From Flavobacteriaceae bacterium (GTDB taxonomy: Bacteria; Bacteroidota; Bacteroidia; Flavobacteriales; Flavobacteriaceae), in contig JABSPN010000047.1 of NCBI GenBank assembly GCA_013214425.1, forward strand, positions 1 to 11,853: a stretch of 11,853 bases of DNA. The letters are read 5' to 3'. The position numbers and the translations under genes are program-made. Below are positions 1 to 6,973 of the stretch, one piece after another. The stretch's first letter is position 1; every line of letters begins with the position of its first letter. The notes beneath the pieces were generated by a model. That model ran no database searches and was not told the origin of the DNA. It saw only the letters and a program-made list of their open reading frames with translations.

Positions 1-1
1 C

Positions 2-370
2 GGAGAGGTTACACCAGACGAAGTTTCTCAAGCGGTAGAAGATTATCAGAACATCAACTTCTTTTCAGGCATTTTCCAGTCATTTGGAGATGCTCCAGGT
101 GGATTTAGCGAGGAACTTAGGGAGTTTACTTGGGCTTTAGGAACAGAATACTGGTATCAAGATTCATTTGCACTTAGGGCAGGATATTTTAATGAAGCCG
201 AAGAAAAGGGGGCACGTAAGTTCTTCTCAATTGGAGCAGGATTCAAATATAATATTGTCAATGTAGATGTGTCGTATTTATTCTCTGCTTCTAAAGTTAG
301 AAGTCCATTAGAAAAAACACTTCGTTTCTCTTTAGTGTTTAACTTTGGAGATACTTATGACGAAAACTAA
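2..370 (+). CDS. porV: Type IX secretion outer-membrane protein PorV (LptO), C-terminal part
   Basis: This is the last 122 residues of an open frame that enters from the left edge and stops at TAA 368-370. PorV is a FadL-like outer-membrane beta-barrel of the Bacteroidota type IX secretion system. In the established model it works with the sortase PorU in the attachment complex that processes cargo at the cell surface. The visible part shows alternating hydrophobic/aromatic strands typical of a barrel: a stretch around residues 44-62 (TWALGTEYWY, FALRAGYF), then FFSIGAGFKYN, VDVSYLFS and a terminal strand with LRFSLVFNF before a short DTYDEN tail. The call rests on recognising this C-terminal pattern and on the neighbours (cdd 3 nt downstream, then pdhA and pdhC), an order I recall from flavobacterial genomes. 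PorU would be expected just upstream, outside the window. Confidence 0.85.
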   Translation, partial: GEVTPDEVSQAVEDYQNINFFSGIFQSFGDAPGGFSEELREFTWALGTEYWYQDSFALRAGYFNEAEEKGARKFFSIGAGFKYNIVNVDVSYLFSASKVRSPLEKTLRFSLVFNFGDTYDEN

Positions 371-373
371 TAG

Positions 374-856
374 ATGAAAGAAATAAAGATTGTTACATCT
401 TTTAAAGTATATGAACAGCTGACGGATTTACCTGAAGCTGTTTTTAGTCTTATGCAAGTTGCAATTCAGGCCAGAAACGCAGCTTATGCGCCCTATTCTC
501 AATTTAATGTGGGGGCAGCCCTGCGTTTAGATAATGGAGAAATAGTTATTGGTAATAATCAGGAGAATGCAGCTTATCCTTCTGGGTTATGTGCTGAAAG
601 AGTAGCGATATATCAAGCAGGAGCTAAATACCCAAATGCTAAGATTGTTGAGATGGCGATCACTGCAACCTCACAGAAGCATAAAGTAACAGATCCAATC
701 CCTCCTTGTGGCGCTTGTAGACAAAGTATTGCTGAATATGAAATACGGCAAGAGCAACCCATAGCCATATATTTTATGGGAGAAGAAGGCAAGATTTTGA
801 AATCAGACTCATTGTCAGATTTATTACCACTTACATTTCAAAAATCACATCTTTAA
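374..856 (+). CDS. cdd: Cytidine deaminase
   Basis: This 160-residue protein hydrolytically deaminates cytidine and deoxycytidine to uridine and deoxyuridine in cytoplasmic pyrimidine salvage. The cytidine deaminase fold is clear. Around residues 36-48, NAAYAPYSQFNVGAA contains the family substrate-pocket stretch. At 64-79, ENAAYPSGLCAERVAI carries zinc ligand Cys73 and catalytic Glu75. At 111-117, PCGACRQ supplies zinc ligands Cys112 and Cys115. This three-cysteine arrangement is that of the short homotetrameric class, although 160 residues is longer than the roughly 130 usual there because of an N-terminal extension of about 25 residues. The ATG lies only 3 nt after the porV stop, so it is probably cotranscribed with porV. 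There is no functional reason to link it to secretion, and the pairing looks like gene order only. Confidence 0.95.
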   Translation: MKEIKIVTSFKVYEQLTDLPEAVFSLMQVAIQARNAAYAPYSQFNVGAALRLDNGEIVIGNNQENAAYPSGLCAERVAIYQAGAKYPNAKIVEMAITATSQKHKVTDPIPPCGACRQSIAEYEIRQEQPIAIYFMGEEGKILKSDSLSDLLPLTFQKSHL

Positions 857-878
857 TTAATAAAGTTATTTTTGTGCA

Positions 879-902
879 GTTTTTTTTCAAAAAACTCTTT
901 TT
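879..902 (+). terminator. Weak A/T-rich hairpin after cdd, possible terminator
   Basis: GTTTTTT (879-885) and AAAAAAC (889-895) form a perfect 7-bp stem around a 3-nt loop. A further T-rich stretch follows (898-903). The stem contains only one G-C pair, so its stability is low and its role in ending the porV-cdd transcript is uncertain. Confidence 0.35.
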
Positions 903-921
903 TCATTCTGTCTGAAAAGAT

Positions 922-929
922 TACATTTG
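922..929 (+). promoter_or_regulatory. Possible -7 element ahead of pdhA
   Basis: TACATTTG matches the Bacteroidota -7 consensus TAnnTTTG. It lies 60 bp upstream of the pdhA start, in the 133-bp gap after cdd. No convincing TTG was found at the -33 position, so this rests on the -7 match and its location only. Confidence 0.35.
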
Positions 930-989
930 TTTACTTTTATCAAAAAGAAACGACAAATAAATACCATACTTCAAATTTTAAACTAGAAG

Positions 990-1988
990 ATGAAAAGAAT
1001 TACAAAAGCGACTTATTTAAAATGGTATGAGGACATGCTATTTTGGAGAAAGTTTGAAGACAAACTGGCGGCTGTTTATATTCAGCAAAAAGTTAGAGGA
1101 TTTCTTCACTTGTATAATGGTCAGGAAGCGGTTTTAGCAGGATCATTACATGCAATGGATTTATCGAAAGATAAAATGATTACAGCATACCGTAATCACG
1201 TTCAACCAATCGGTATGGGAGTTGATCCTAAAAGAGTTATGGCCGAATTGTATGGAAAAGCTACAGGAACTTCTAATGGATTAGGAGGATCAATGCATAT
1301 ATTCTCCAAAGAGCATGGTTTTTACGGAGGTCATGGTATCGTTGGGGGACAAATCCCGCTAGGAGCAGGTATTGCCTTTGCAGATAAATACTTTAACAAA
1401 GGAGGTGTAACGCTTACTTTCTTTGGGGATGGTGCTGCAAGACAAGGATCACTTCATGAAACATTCAACATGGCGATGTTATGGAAGTTGCCAGTTGTAT
1501 TTATCGTTGAAAACAATGGTTACGCAATGGGTACTTCAGTAGAAAGAACAGCGAACCACATAGATATATGGAAATTAGGATTAGGTTATGAAATGCCTTG
1601 TCGTCCAGTAAATGGAATGGACCCTGTTGAAGTAGCTAAAGAAGTTTCGAAAGCAATTGAATATGCTAGAGAAGGAAACGGTCCAACATTCCTAGAAATA
1701 AAAACATATCGTTACAGAGGTCATTCTATGTCTGATGCTCAACACTACAGAACAAAAGATGAGGTAGAAGAGTATAGAAAAATTGACCCGATCACTACAG
1801 TCAAAAATATCTTATTAGAAAAGAAATATGCGACTGAAGATGAAATAGCAGTAATCGATAAACGTGTGAAGGACTTGGTGAAAGAGTGTGAGAAATTTGC
1901 TGAAGAGTCATCATATCCTGAAAAGAACATCATGTATGATGTTGTTTACGAACAAGAAGACTATCCATTTTTACCACATAAATTATAA
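990..1988 (+). CDS. pdhA: Pyruvate dehydrogenase E1 component, alpha subunit
   Basis: The 332-residue alpha subunit of the heterotetrameric E1 enzyme carries out thiamine-diphosphate-dependent decarboxylation of pyruvate and passes the acetyl group to the lipoyl arm of E2. The thiamine diphosphate motif runs from GDG at 146-148 to NN at 175-176, which fits the family spacing. HIFSKEHGFYGGHGIVGGQ (103-121) and the RYRGHSMSDAQHYRT loop (241-255) are typical of E1 alpha and correspond to active-site loops of the eukaryotic enzyme. Length is normal for the family. pdhC starts 3 nt after the stop, so the two are surely cotranscribed. The E1 beta subunit (pdhB) and E3 are not adjacent and must be encoded elsewhere. 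The branched-chain 2-oxoacid E1 alpha is the main alternative, but the sequence pattern and pdhC partner favour pyruvate dehydrogenase. Confidence 0.95.
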   Translation: MKRITKATYLKWYEDMLFWRKFEDKLAAVYIQQKVRGFLHLYNGQEAVLAGSLHAMDLSKDKMITAYRNHVQPIGMGVDPKRVMAELYGKATGTSNGLGGSMHIFSKEHGFYGGHGIVGGQIPLGAGIAFADKYFNKGGVTLTFFGDGAARQGSLHETFNMAMLWKLPVVFIVENNGYAMGTSVERTANHIDIWKLGLGYEMPCRPVNGMDPVEVAKEVSKAIEYAREGNGPTFLEIKTYRYRGHSMSDAQHYRTKDEVEEYRKIDPITTVKNILLEKKYATEDEIAVIDKRVKDLVKECEKFAEESSYPEKNIMYDVVYEQEDYPFLPHKL

Positions 1989-1991
1989 GGC

Positions 1992-3593
1992 ATGGCAGAG
2001 ATTATTAACATGCCGCGCTTAAGTGACACCATGGAAGAAGGTGTTCTGGCATCTTGGTTAAAAAAAGTAGGAGATACAATTGAAGAAGGAGATATTTTAG
2101 CTGAAATCGAAACCGATAAGGCTACAATGGAATTCGAATCCTTCTACGAAGGTGTCTTACTTTATATTGGAATTCAAGAAGGTGAAACAGCCCCGGTTGA
2201 CTCACTTTTAGCTATTATTGGTGAAAAAGGAGAAGATATTTCTGGTTTATTAAGCGGTAACGCTGCTAAAGACAATTTAAAAGAAGAATCTGCTTCAGAA
2301 GAAGCTGAAGCGACTACTGAAACAAGTATAGTTGCTATACCAGCTGGAGTAGAGGTTATTGCAATGCCAAGATTAAGTGATACCATGACAGATGGTACTG
2401 TTGCTACTTGGTTAAAGAAAGTAGGAGATACAATTGAAGAAGGAGATATTCTTGCTGAAATCGAAACGGATAAAGCGACTATGGAATTCGAATCCTTCTA
2501 TGAAGGAACCTTACTTTACGTAGGATTGCAAGAAGGAGAATCTGCACCAGTTGATAGTGTATTAGCCATTATCGGTCCTGCAGGAACTGATGTGTCTACT
2601 TTAGCTAAGAATTATACCAAAGCGGATAGTGCTCCTCAAGCTGAAGAGAAAAAAGCGATTCCCAAAGCTCAAGCTCCAAAGCAAGAAACGAAAGTAGAAA
2701 AGGCAGCGCCTAAAACTATACCATCAGTTTCTTCAAACGGTCGTCTATTTATTTCTCCTTTGGCTAAGAAAATGGCTGAAGATAAAGGAATAAACTTAGC
2801 AACTGTAAAAGGTTCAGGTGAAAATGGAAGAATTATTAAACGTGATATTGAGAATTATCAACCAGCTGCTTCTGGAGCTGCTCATGTAGGTGTATTTGTG
2901 CCTTCTGGGCAAGAGCAATCAGAGGATGTGCCTAATTCTCAAATGCGAAAAGTAATCGCTCGTAGATTAGCTGAGTCTAAGTTCACAGCGCCACATTACT
3001 ATTTGAATGTTGAGTTTGATATGGAAAATGCTATTGCTTTCAGAAAGCAATTCAATACCATTCCAGATACGAAAATATCATTCAATGATATGATTGTTAA
3101 AGCTTGTGCTTTAGCATTAAAACAACATCCTCAAGTAAACTCAAGATGGTTTGATGATCATATTCAGTTAAATCATCATGTACATGTAGGAGTTGCTGTT
3201 GCTGTTGATGATGGTTTAGTTGTTCCAGTTGTGGAGTTTACTAATGAGAAGTCATTGCCGCAAATTGGAGCAGAAGTAAAAGACTATGCTGTTAGAGCCA
3301 GAGATAGAAAGTTAACGCCTCAGGAAATGGAAGGTAGTACGTTTACGGTGTCTAACTTAGGTATGTTCGGAATTGAAAGCTTTACTTCGATTATTAATTC
3401 GCCTAACTCGGCAATCTTGTCGGTAGGGGCAATTGTTGAAAAACCAGTTGTAAGAGACGGACAAATAGTTGTGGGGAACACCATGAAATTAACAATGGCT
3501 TGTGATCACAGAACTGTAGATGGAGCTACAGGAGCTCAATTCTTACAAACATTAAAAGGATATATAGAAAATCCGGTGACCATGTTAGTGTAA
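1992..3593 (+). CDS. pdhC: Pyruvate dehydrogenase E2, dihydrolipoamide acetyltransferase with two lipoyl domains
   Basis: This 533-residue core subunit accepts the acetyl group from E1 and transfers it to CoA. The domain order is clear. Lipoyl domain 1 spans about residues 3-80, with the lipoyl-lysine in ETDKATME at Lys43. Lipoyl domain 2 spans about 121-198, with Lys161 in the same motif. An Ala/Pro/Lys/Glu-rich linker follows (about 205-248). A peripheral subunit-binding domain lies at about 254-289 (ISPLAKKMAEDKG, GRIIKRDIE). The catalytic CAT domain runs from about 310 to 533, with the active-site signature DHRTVDG at 505-511, including His506 and Asp510. The two lipoyl domains are strikingly alike even at DNA level (see the repeat entry). 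The gene starts 3 nt after pdhA and is followed by a strong terminator, so pdhA-pdhC ends here. Confidence 0.96.
   Translation: MAEIINMPRLSDTMEEGVLASWLKKVGDTIEEGDILAEIETDKATMEFESFYEGVLLYIGIQEGETAPVDSLLAIIGEKGEDISGLLSGNAAKDNLKEESASEEAEATTETSIVAIPAGVEVIAMPRLSDTMTDGTVATWLKKVGDTIEEGDILAEIETDKATMEFESFYEGTLLYVGLQEGESAPVDSVLAIIGPAGTDVSTLAKNYTKADSAPQAEEKKAIPKAQAPKQETKVEKAAPKTIPSVSSNGRLFISPLAKKMAEDKGINLATVKGSGENGRIIKRDIENYQPAASGAAHVGVFVPSGQEQSEDVPNSQMRKVIARRLAESKFTAPHYYLNVEFDMENAIAFRKQFNTIPDTKISFNDMIVKACALALKQHPQVNSRWFDDHIQLNHHVHVGVAVAVDDGLVVPVVEFTNEKSLPQIGAEVKDYAVRARDRKLTPQEMEGSTFTVSNLGMFGIESFTSIINSPNSAILSVGAIVEKPVVRDGQIVVGNTMKLTMACDHRTVDGATGAQFLQTLKGYIENPVTMLV
2010..2510 (+). repeat. In-gene tandem duplication encoding the two lipoyl domains of pdhC
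   Basis: The two lipoyl-domain coding stretches begin at 2010 and 2364, an offset of 354 nt (118 codons). Within them, 30 consecutive bases are identical (2067-2096 and 2421-2450). The surrounding codons, such as those for the lipoyl-lysine motif and the following FESFYEG, are nearly identical too, including at third positions. This indicates a recent duplication or ongoing gene conversion between the copies. Confidence 0.85.
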
Positions 3594-3614
3594 ATCGTTT
3601 TTTAAAATCATATT

Positions 3615-3645
3615 AAAACCTGTAGTTTTTACTACAGGTTTTTTT
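3615..3645 (+). terminator. Strong intrinsic terminator after pdhC
   Basis: AAAACCTGTAGT (3615-3626) and ACTACAGGTTTT (3631-3642) form a perfect 12-bp stem with a TTTT loop. It is followed by an unbroken T run to 3645. It lies 21 nt after the pdhC stop and closes the pdhA-pdhC unit. Confidence 0.9.
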
Positions 3646-3652
3646 ATATTTA
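3645..3652 (+). promoter_or_regulatory. Possible -7 element ahead of the M28 peptidase gene
   Basis: TATATTTA matches TAnnTTTG at all but the last base. It sits directly after the T run of the pdhC terminator and 22 bp before the peptidase ATG. A promoter placed immediately behind a terminator is a compact arrangement also seen at 8382-8419. No clear -33 element was found. Confidence 0.3.
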
Positions 3653-3674
3653 GTGACATCAAAAATTCTCTATT

Positions 3675-4298
3675 ATGAATAAAATTAGTTTGCTTTGCGC
3701 CTTTGCGTTATTAATCTCTTGTTCTGCAAAGCAAAAAACAACAGAAGAGCTTGAGATTCAGGAAGTAGTTGAGGTTGAAGAAAAGAAACCTGTAGAGGTC
3801 GCCCCAAGTGAAATGGAACAGTTAGTAACGGTTTTAGCTTCTGATAAATTAGCAGGAAGAAAAACGGGTACAGATGGTATTGAGAAAGCGGCCACATTTA
3901 TCGCTGAGTACTTCAAGAAAAATAATGTAAAGCCTTATTTCGAAACCTATAAAGATAATTTTGAAGTAAACGGAAAACCTGCTTTTAATATAGTGGGGCT
4001 TGTTGAAGGAAAAGATCCTATTCTTAAAAATGAATATGTGATTCTTGGAGCTCATTACGACCATATTGGAGAAGGAAAAGAAGTTAATGGAGATAAAATT
4101 GCTAATGGAGCTAATGATAATGCGGCGGGAACTGCTGCCGTGATGGCTATGGCTAAGTACTTTTCTAGATTAAAGAACAATAAGAGAAGTGTGATTTTCG
4201 CCCTATTTTCTGCGGAAGAAATTGGATTACTTGGTTCAAAACATATGGCTAAAAAGTTAAAAGATTCTGGAATGAAATTATACGATGCTGAATTTTGA
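3675..4298 (+). CDS. N-terminal fragment of M28 peptidase (lipoprotein)
   Basis: The 207-residue fragment begins with a lipoprotein signal peptide (hydrophobic LLCAFALLIS, lipobox ending at Cys16), followed by an acidic linker rich in Glu (about 22-48). The intact enzyme would therefore be lipid-anchored in the envelope. The M28 domain starts near residue 48. GAHYDHIG (125-132) gives zinc ligand His127. NGANDNAAG (144-152) gives the bridging Asp148. SAEEIGLLGS (179-188) gives catalytic Glu181 and zinc ligand Glu182. The last four residues (DAEF) are out-of-frame sequence read past the shift. If translated alone it lacks two zinc ligands and should be inactive. Confidence 0.7.
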   Translation: MNKISLLCAFALLISCSAKQKTTEELEIQEVVEVEEKKPVEVAPSEMEQLVTVLASDKLAGRKTGTDGIEKAATFIAEYFKKNNVKPYFETYKDNFEVNGKPAFNIVGLVEGKDPILKNEYVILGAHYDHIGEGKEVNGDKIANGANDNAAGTAAVMAMAKYFSRLKNNKRSVIFALFSAEEIGLLGSKHMAKKLKDSGMKLYDAEF

Positions 4299-4659
4299 AA
4301 TGATAGGAGTGCCTTTAGTTGGTAAAGAGTATACAGCATATTTGACAGGATATGAAAAGTCGAACTTAGCCAATAAGTTTAACGAATATTCTAGCGCAAA
4401 CTTAGCTGGGTACTTACCAGAGGCCAAAGAGTATCAATTATTTTTCAGGTCAGATAATTATCCTTTTTTCAAAGAATTTAATGTGCCTTGTCACACATTT
4501 TGCACCTTCGATTTTACCAACTTTGATTACTACCATCATGTAGATGATGAAATCGATAAATTAGACTTCAAGCACATGACTAATTTAGTAGAAGCTTTTA
4601 TTCCTGGAGTTGAAGGGGTAGTCAATTCATCTAAAGGGGAAATTAAATTAAACGAATAA
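4285..4659 (+). CDS. C-terminal fragment of M28 peptidase
   Basis: This frame of 124 codons continues the M28 domain. It has NFEMIG (residues 3-8, Glu5 replacing the more usual Asp as zinc ligand) and YHHVDDEIDKLD (83-94), with His84 as the probable last zinc ligand. The ATG at 4285 overlaps the upstream stop by 14 nt, so reinitiation is formally possible. However, an M28 domain never starts at this point, and this Met most likely represents an internal residue of the intact protein. The SDR gene begins 6 nt after its stop. Confidence 0.6.
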   Translation: MLNFEMIGVPLVGKEYTAYLTGYEKSNLANKFNEYSSANLAGYLPEAKEYQLFFRSDNYPFFKEFNVPCHTFCTFDFTNFDYYHHVDDEIDKLDFKHMTNLVEAFIPGVEGVVNSSKGEIKLNE

Positions 4660-4665
4660 TTAAGT

Positions 4666-5352
4666 ATGCCTAAAAATGTAATTATAACTGGAGCGAGTAG
4701 AGGGATTGGCTATGAACTAGCTCAGTTATTTGCTAAAGCTGGTCATCAGGTCTTGACCTTGTCCAGAAATATCAAGCCTATTTCCGACCTGAATATTGAG
4801 AATCTTAAAGCTATTCCTTTCGATTTAGGCGAAGTACCTTCTTATGATAAAGTCACACGTTATATCAATAATAATTGGAATGGTAGAGTTGATATTTTAG
4901 TCAATAATGCAGGTAACTTAATCAACAAACCTTTTGAAAGGTTATCATTTCAAGACTTTGAAAATGTATACCGTGTGAATGTTTTCGGTGTAGCTGAACT
5001 AACCAGAGTATGTATTCCTTTCTTGAAGGACGGATCTCACGTAGTTACGGTAAGTTCCATGGGAGGAATTCAAGGAAGTATGAAATTCCCTGGGCTGGCT
5101 GCGTATAGTTCCAGTAAAGGGGCTGTAATCACATTAAATGAAGTTCTAGCAGAAGAATATAAAGAAAGTGGAGTTGCTTTTAATGTATTGGCAATTGGAG
5201 CTGTACAAACCGAAATGCTTGAAGAAGCTTTTCCAGGATATCAAGCACCACTTAGCGCAGAAGAAATGGCTGCCTATATGTATGATTTTGCTTTAACAGG
5301 AAATCAGTTTTATAATGGGAAAACCTTACAGGTTTCTTCGTCAACACCCTAA
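4666..5352 (+). CDS. Short-chain dehydrogenase/reductase (SDR)
   Basis: This 228-residue classical SDR is a cytoplasmic NAD(P)-dependent oxidoreductase of unknown substrate. The cofactor-binding TGASRGIG is at 8-15, right at the N terminus, NNAG is at 80-83, and the catalytic Ser is in VSSMGG (129-134). The YSSSK motif at 147-151 gives catalytic Tyr147 and Lys151. The length is slightly below the usual 240-260: the C-terminal substrate-binding part (EMLEEAFPGYQAPLSAEEMAAY) is short. It starts 6 nt after the broken M28 gene and is presumably cotranscribed with it, but no functional link is evident. Downstream lies a palindrome and a convergent gene. The family assignment is firm, but the substrate cannot be read from the sequence. 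Confidence 0.93.
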   Translation: MPKNVIITGASRGIGYELAQLFAKAGHQVLTLSRNIKPISDLNIENLKAIPFDLGEVPSYDKVTRYINNNWNGRVDILVNNAGNLINKPFERLSFQDFENVYRVNVFGVAELTRVCIPFLKDGSHVVTVSSMGGIQGSMKFPGLAAYSSSKGAVITLNEVLAEEYKESGVAFNVLAIGAVQTEMLEEAFPGYQAPLSAEEMAAYMYDFALTGNQFYNGKTLQVSSSTP

Positions 5353-5370
5353 TTAAATTTAGAATAGTTT

Positions 5371-5436
5371 TGTCTCCCTGAGCCTGTCGAAGGGTGAAGG
5401 GGCTAATGCCTATTTTTCGACAGGCTCAGCATGACA
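5371..5436. repeat. Palindromic repeat of the CTGAGCYTGTCGAA family between convergent genes
   Basis: Two perfect 14-nt inverted arms, CTGAGCCTGTCGAA (5378-5391) and TTCGACAGGCTCAG (5416-5429), are bounded by TGTC (5371-5374) and GACA (5433-5436). The element fills most of the gap between the SDR stop and the convergent lipoprotein stop at 5437. No T run follows on either strand, so it is not a classic intrinsic terminator, but such a hairpin could block or stabilise the 3' ends of both converging mRNAs. A related 25-nt core recurs at 8126-8150 in the same orientation. Confidence 0.8.
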
Positions 5437-6057
5437 TTAATCATTTAGTTGACTAAACCTAATCTTTTGGTCATAGACTTGTTCTCCGTTAACCAATAAA
5501 TGAGTGCGTTGAATGGTGACTAAAATGGAATCCTGAACCTGATTTCGTGTGTAGTAGATTTTGTGCGTGTGCAGATTGAGACTATTGCTCTTTACCCATT
5601 TTAATTCTTTTATGGCTACTGAAATGCTATCAGTATCATTATCGATTAGTGCTTTAAAATCAGCTAAAGAATTCAATTGTATATCGGCTTCCTTTTTAAA
5701 CTCTGGATGATTCTTTTCTAATAGCAGTAAGTCATAATACTCCTGAAGTTTTTGTAATACAAAACCTGATTCATTAGGAGTTAGATCGTAACCATAATTC
5801 AATTTAATTGGTTCCAATGTGTGTAAGACTGAATCTGATTCAATAGAGTCTTTTTCAATAGGGATGTCTAAATCTATATCAAGACCTCTTCCAACACCAT
5901 CATAATATTCTTTTTTACCATCGATTACTAATGTGTCAACTGTAAATATATCACTGTTCTTTTCAAGGGCCGCTTCAGCTTGTTCAACATCCATTTTCAT
6001 GGCTTGTTGGCAAGACATAAACAGTACTATTATTATGTAAAAAAATCTCATCTTCAT
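5437..6057 (-). CDS. Small lipoprotein of unknown function with YYDGVGR motif
   Basis: I do not recognise this 206-residue protein as a named family. It begins with a lipoprotein signal peptide (MKMRFFYIIIVLFMSC, lipobox Cys16), so it should be lipid-anchored in the envelope. After a mostly acidic segment (22-80) with DGKKEYYDGVGRG at 47-58, the rest is soluble and mixed alpha/beta: a helical region at about 95-150 and strands near the C terminus. The motif YYDGVGR (51-57) recurs as YYDGIGR in the divergent DUF4349 lipoprotein. The start codon overlaps the stop of the upstream membrane-protein gene by ATGA (6054-6057), so the two are translationally coupled and probably act together. A second Met at residue 3 is an alternative start with an equally good signal peptide. 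Confidence 0.8.
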   Translation of the reverse strand: MKMRFFYIIIVLFMSCQQAMKMDVEQAEAALEKNSDIFTVDTLVIDGKKEYYDGVGRGLDIDLDIPIEKDSIESDSVLHTLEPIKLNYGYDLTPNESGFVLQKLQEYYDLLLLEKNHPEFKKEADIQLNSLADFKALIDNDTDSISVAIKELKWVKSNSLNLHTHKIYYTRNQVQDSILVTIQRTHLLVNGEQVYDQKIRFSQLND

Positions 6058-6947
6058 TCTATCATAAATTTAAGTCCAACAATTTTACCACCTTGATAGT
6101 GTTTGTTTAAAATCTGAATGTTTTTCAGTCCACGAGTAGGCAATGTGAGCTTATTGATGAATTCAGCTTTTGAATAAAATTCTACTCCAGAAGTTTTAGG
6201 ATATACCTGATATATTTTAGCATCCTCATGAATTAATACATTCAGTTCTTTTCGGTATTTTTTCCAATCCTTCTTTTTCCCATTAGAAATATAATGCATC
6301 ATGAGCGCATGATAATCGGTACTCATGATAATCTTTTCATTAAGATGCTGATCTATATAACGCACTACAGTATCCGTTTTATAGTAAGGAGAAGTCACGA
6401 CGAATCGAATAGATTCCTTCGGAGTTTCATAGCGAAAGCAACCTAAGGAATCGGTTTTTATGCGAATTGACGATTGCTCATCTTGTAGAATCTCAACATC
6501 TAATTTGGTCTTTGTGATGACATTTCTTTGATCTTCGTCTACAAAACAAAACTCAAATACATTGTTTTTCGGAATGAGATATTGATATAAGATGATTGCG
6601 ATTAATAAAAATAAAGGAACAATTAGTTTTTTGAGGTTACCTGTTTTTTTATTAGTTGTAGTTTTTTGTTTTTGAATAAAAGCTTCCCAATTATCCTCTC
6701 CAATATAGCTGCATAACAAATTCAGCATGTCGATTCTCGGTAACTTTTCAGGAGTATTTTTAAAATAAGTATAAAACCATTTTTCACTCACCTTGGCTTT
6801 TGTCTTCTCAAATAAATCTTCTTGAAATAAGATAATCGTTTCCCCTTTCCAATCCGAAATATTGGATGAAGCTGAATGATTTTTCAGAAATGTCGCAACA
6901 ATTTGCCGCTTTAAATTTTCAAAATATATAAGAGAGTGTTCTTTCAA
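6054..6947 (-). CDS. Single-pass membrane protein with predicted cytoplasmic N-terminal domain, unknown function
   Basis: The protein has 297 residues. Residues 1-95 are soluble and helical, with the stretch KVSEKWFYTYFK and KLPRIDMLNLLCSYIG (52-83) that I recall from N termini of uncharacterised Bacteroidota proteins. It has the look of a small helical, possibly helix-turn-helix-like, domain. One membrane helix lies at about 107-124, after a Lys/Thr-rich stretch that places the N terminus in the cytoplasm. The outer part has a probable beta-sandwich (about 145-205, with TDSLGCFRYETP) and a second domain (about 210-297). The start is TTG at 6945-6947: no in-frame ATG precedes residue 74, and a stop lies just upstream (6960-6962). 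TATTTTTG, a match to the -7 consensus, overlaps this TTG on the same strand, which makes the exact start doubtful. It is coupled by ATGA overlap to the downstream lipoprotein. Confidence 0.75.
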   Translation of the reverse strand: MKEHSLIYFENLKRQIVATFLKNHSASSNISDWKGETIILFQEDLFEKTKAKVSEKWFYTYFKNTPEKLPRIDMLNLLCSYIGEDNWEAFIQKQKTTTNKKTGNLKKLIVPLFLLIAIILYQYLIPKNNVFEFCFVDEDQRNVITKTKLDVEILQDEQSSIRIKTDSLGCFRYETPKESIRFVVTSPYYKTDTVVRYIDQHLNEKIIMSTDYHALMMHYISNGKKKDWKKYRKELNVLIHEDAKIYQVYPKTSGVEFYSKAEFINKLTLPTRGLKNIQILNKHYQGGKIVGLKFMIE

Positions 6948-6973
6948 AAATATTGATAATCAATTTGTTGTGT

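Larger units (their letters stand above)
3675..4659 (+). pseudogene. M28-family zinc metallopeptidase lipoprotein, frameshifted
   Basis: Two overlapping frames together make one M28 (aminopeptidase Y/S-like) zinc peptidase of about 328 residues. The reading frame changes by +1 (one extra base or two missing bases) within 4276-4298. That window is bounded by a stop at 4273-4275 in the downstream frame and the TGA at 4296-4298 in the upstream frame. The break falls just before the NFEMIG zinc-ligand motif, so the five zinc ligands expected in M28 are split between the two pieces: His127, Asp148 and Glu182 in the first, and Glu of NFEMIG and His of YHHVDD in the second. Neither piece alone can form the two-zinc site. 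Both halves are otherwise well conserved without further stops, so the lesion is very recent or a sequencing/assembly error. No obvious slippery heptamer supports programmed frameshifting. Confidence 0.8.

Noticed and set aside
4276..4298. Programmed ribosomal frameshift in the M28 gene
   Set aside because: No slippery heptamer, strong downstream structure or stop-codon-dependent shift site was visible. Simple mutation or read error explains it better.
3685..4339. Three minus-strand open frames of 70-94 codons
   Set aside because: They are antisense to the M28 gene and show composition expected of reverse reading, with no start signals.
5371..5436. Classic bidirectional intrinsic terminator
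   Set aside because: The stem is strong but no T run follows on either strand, so it was called a repeat instead.
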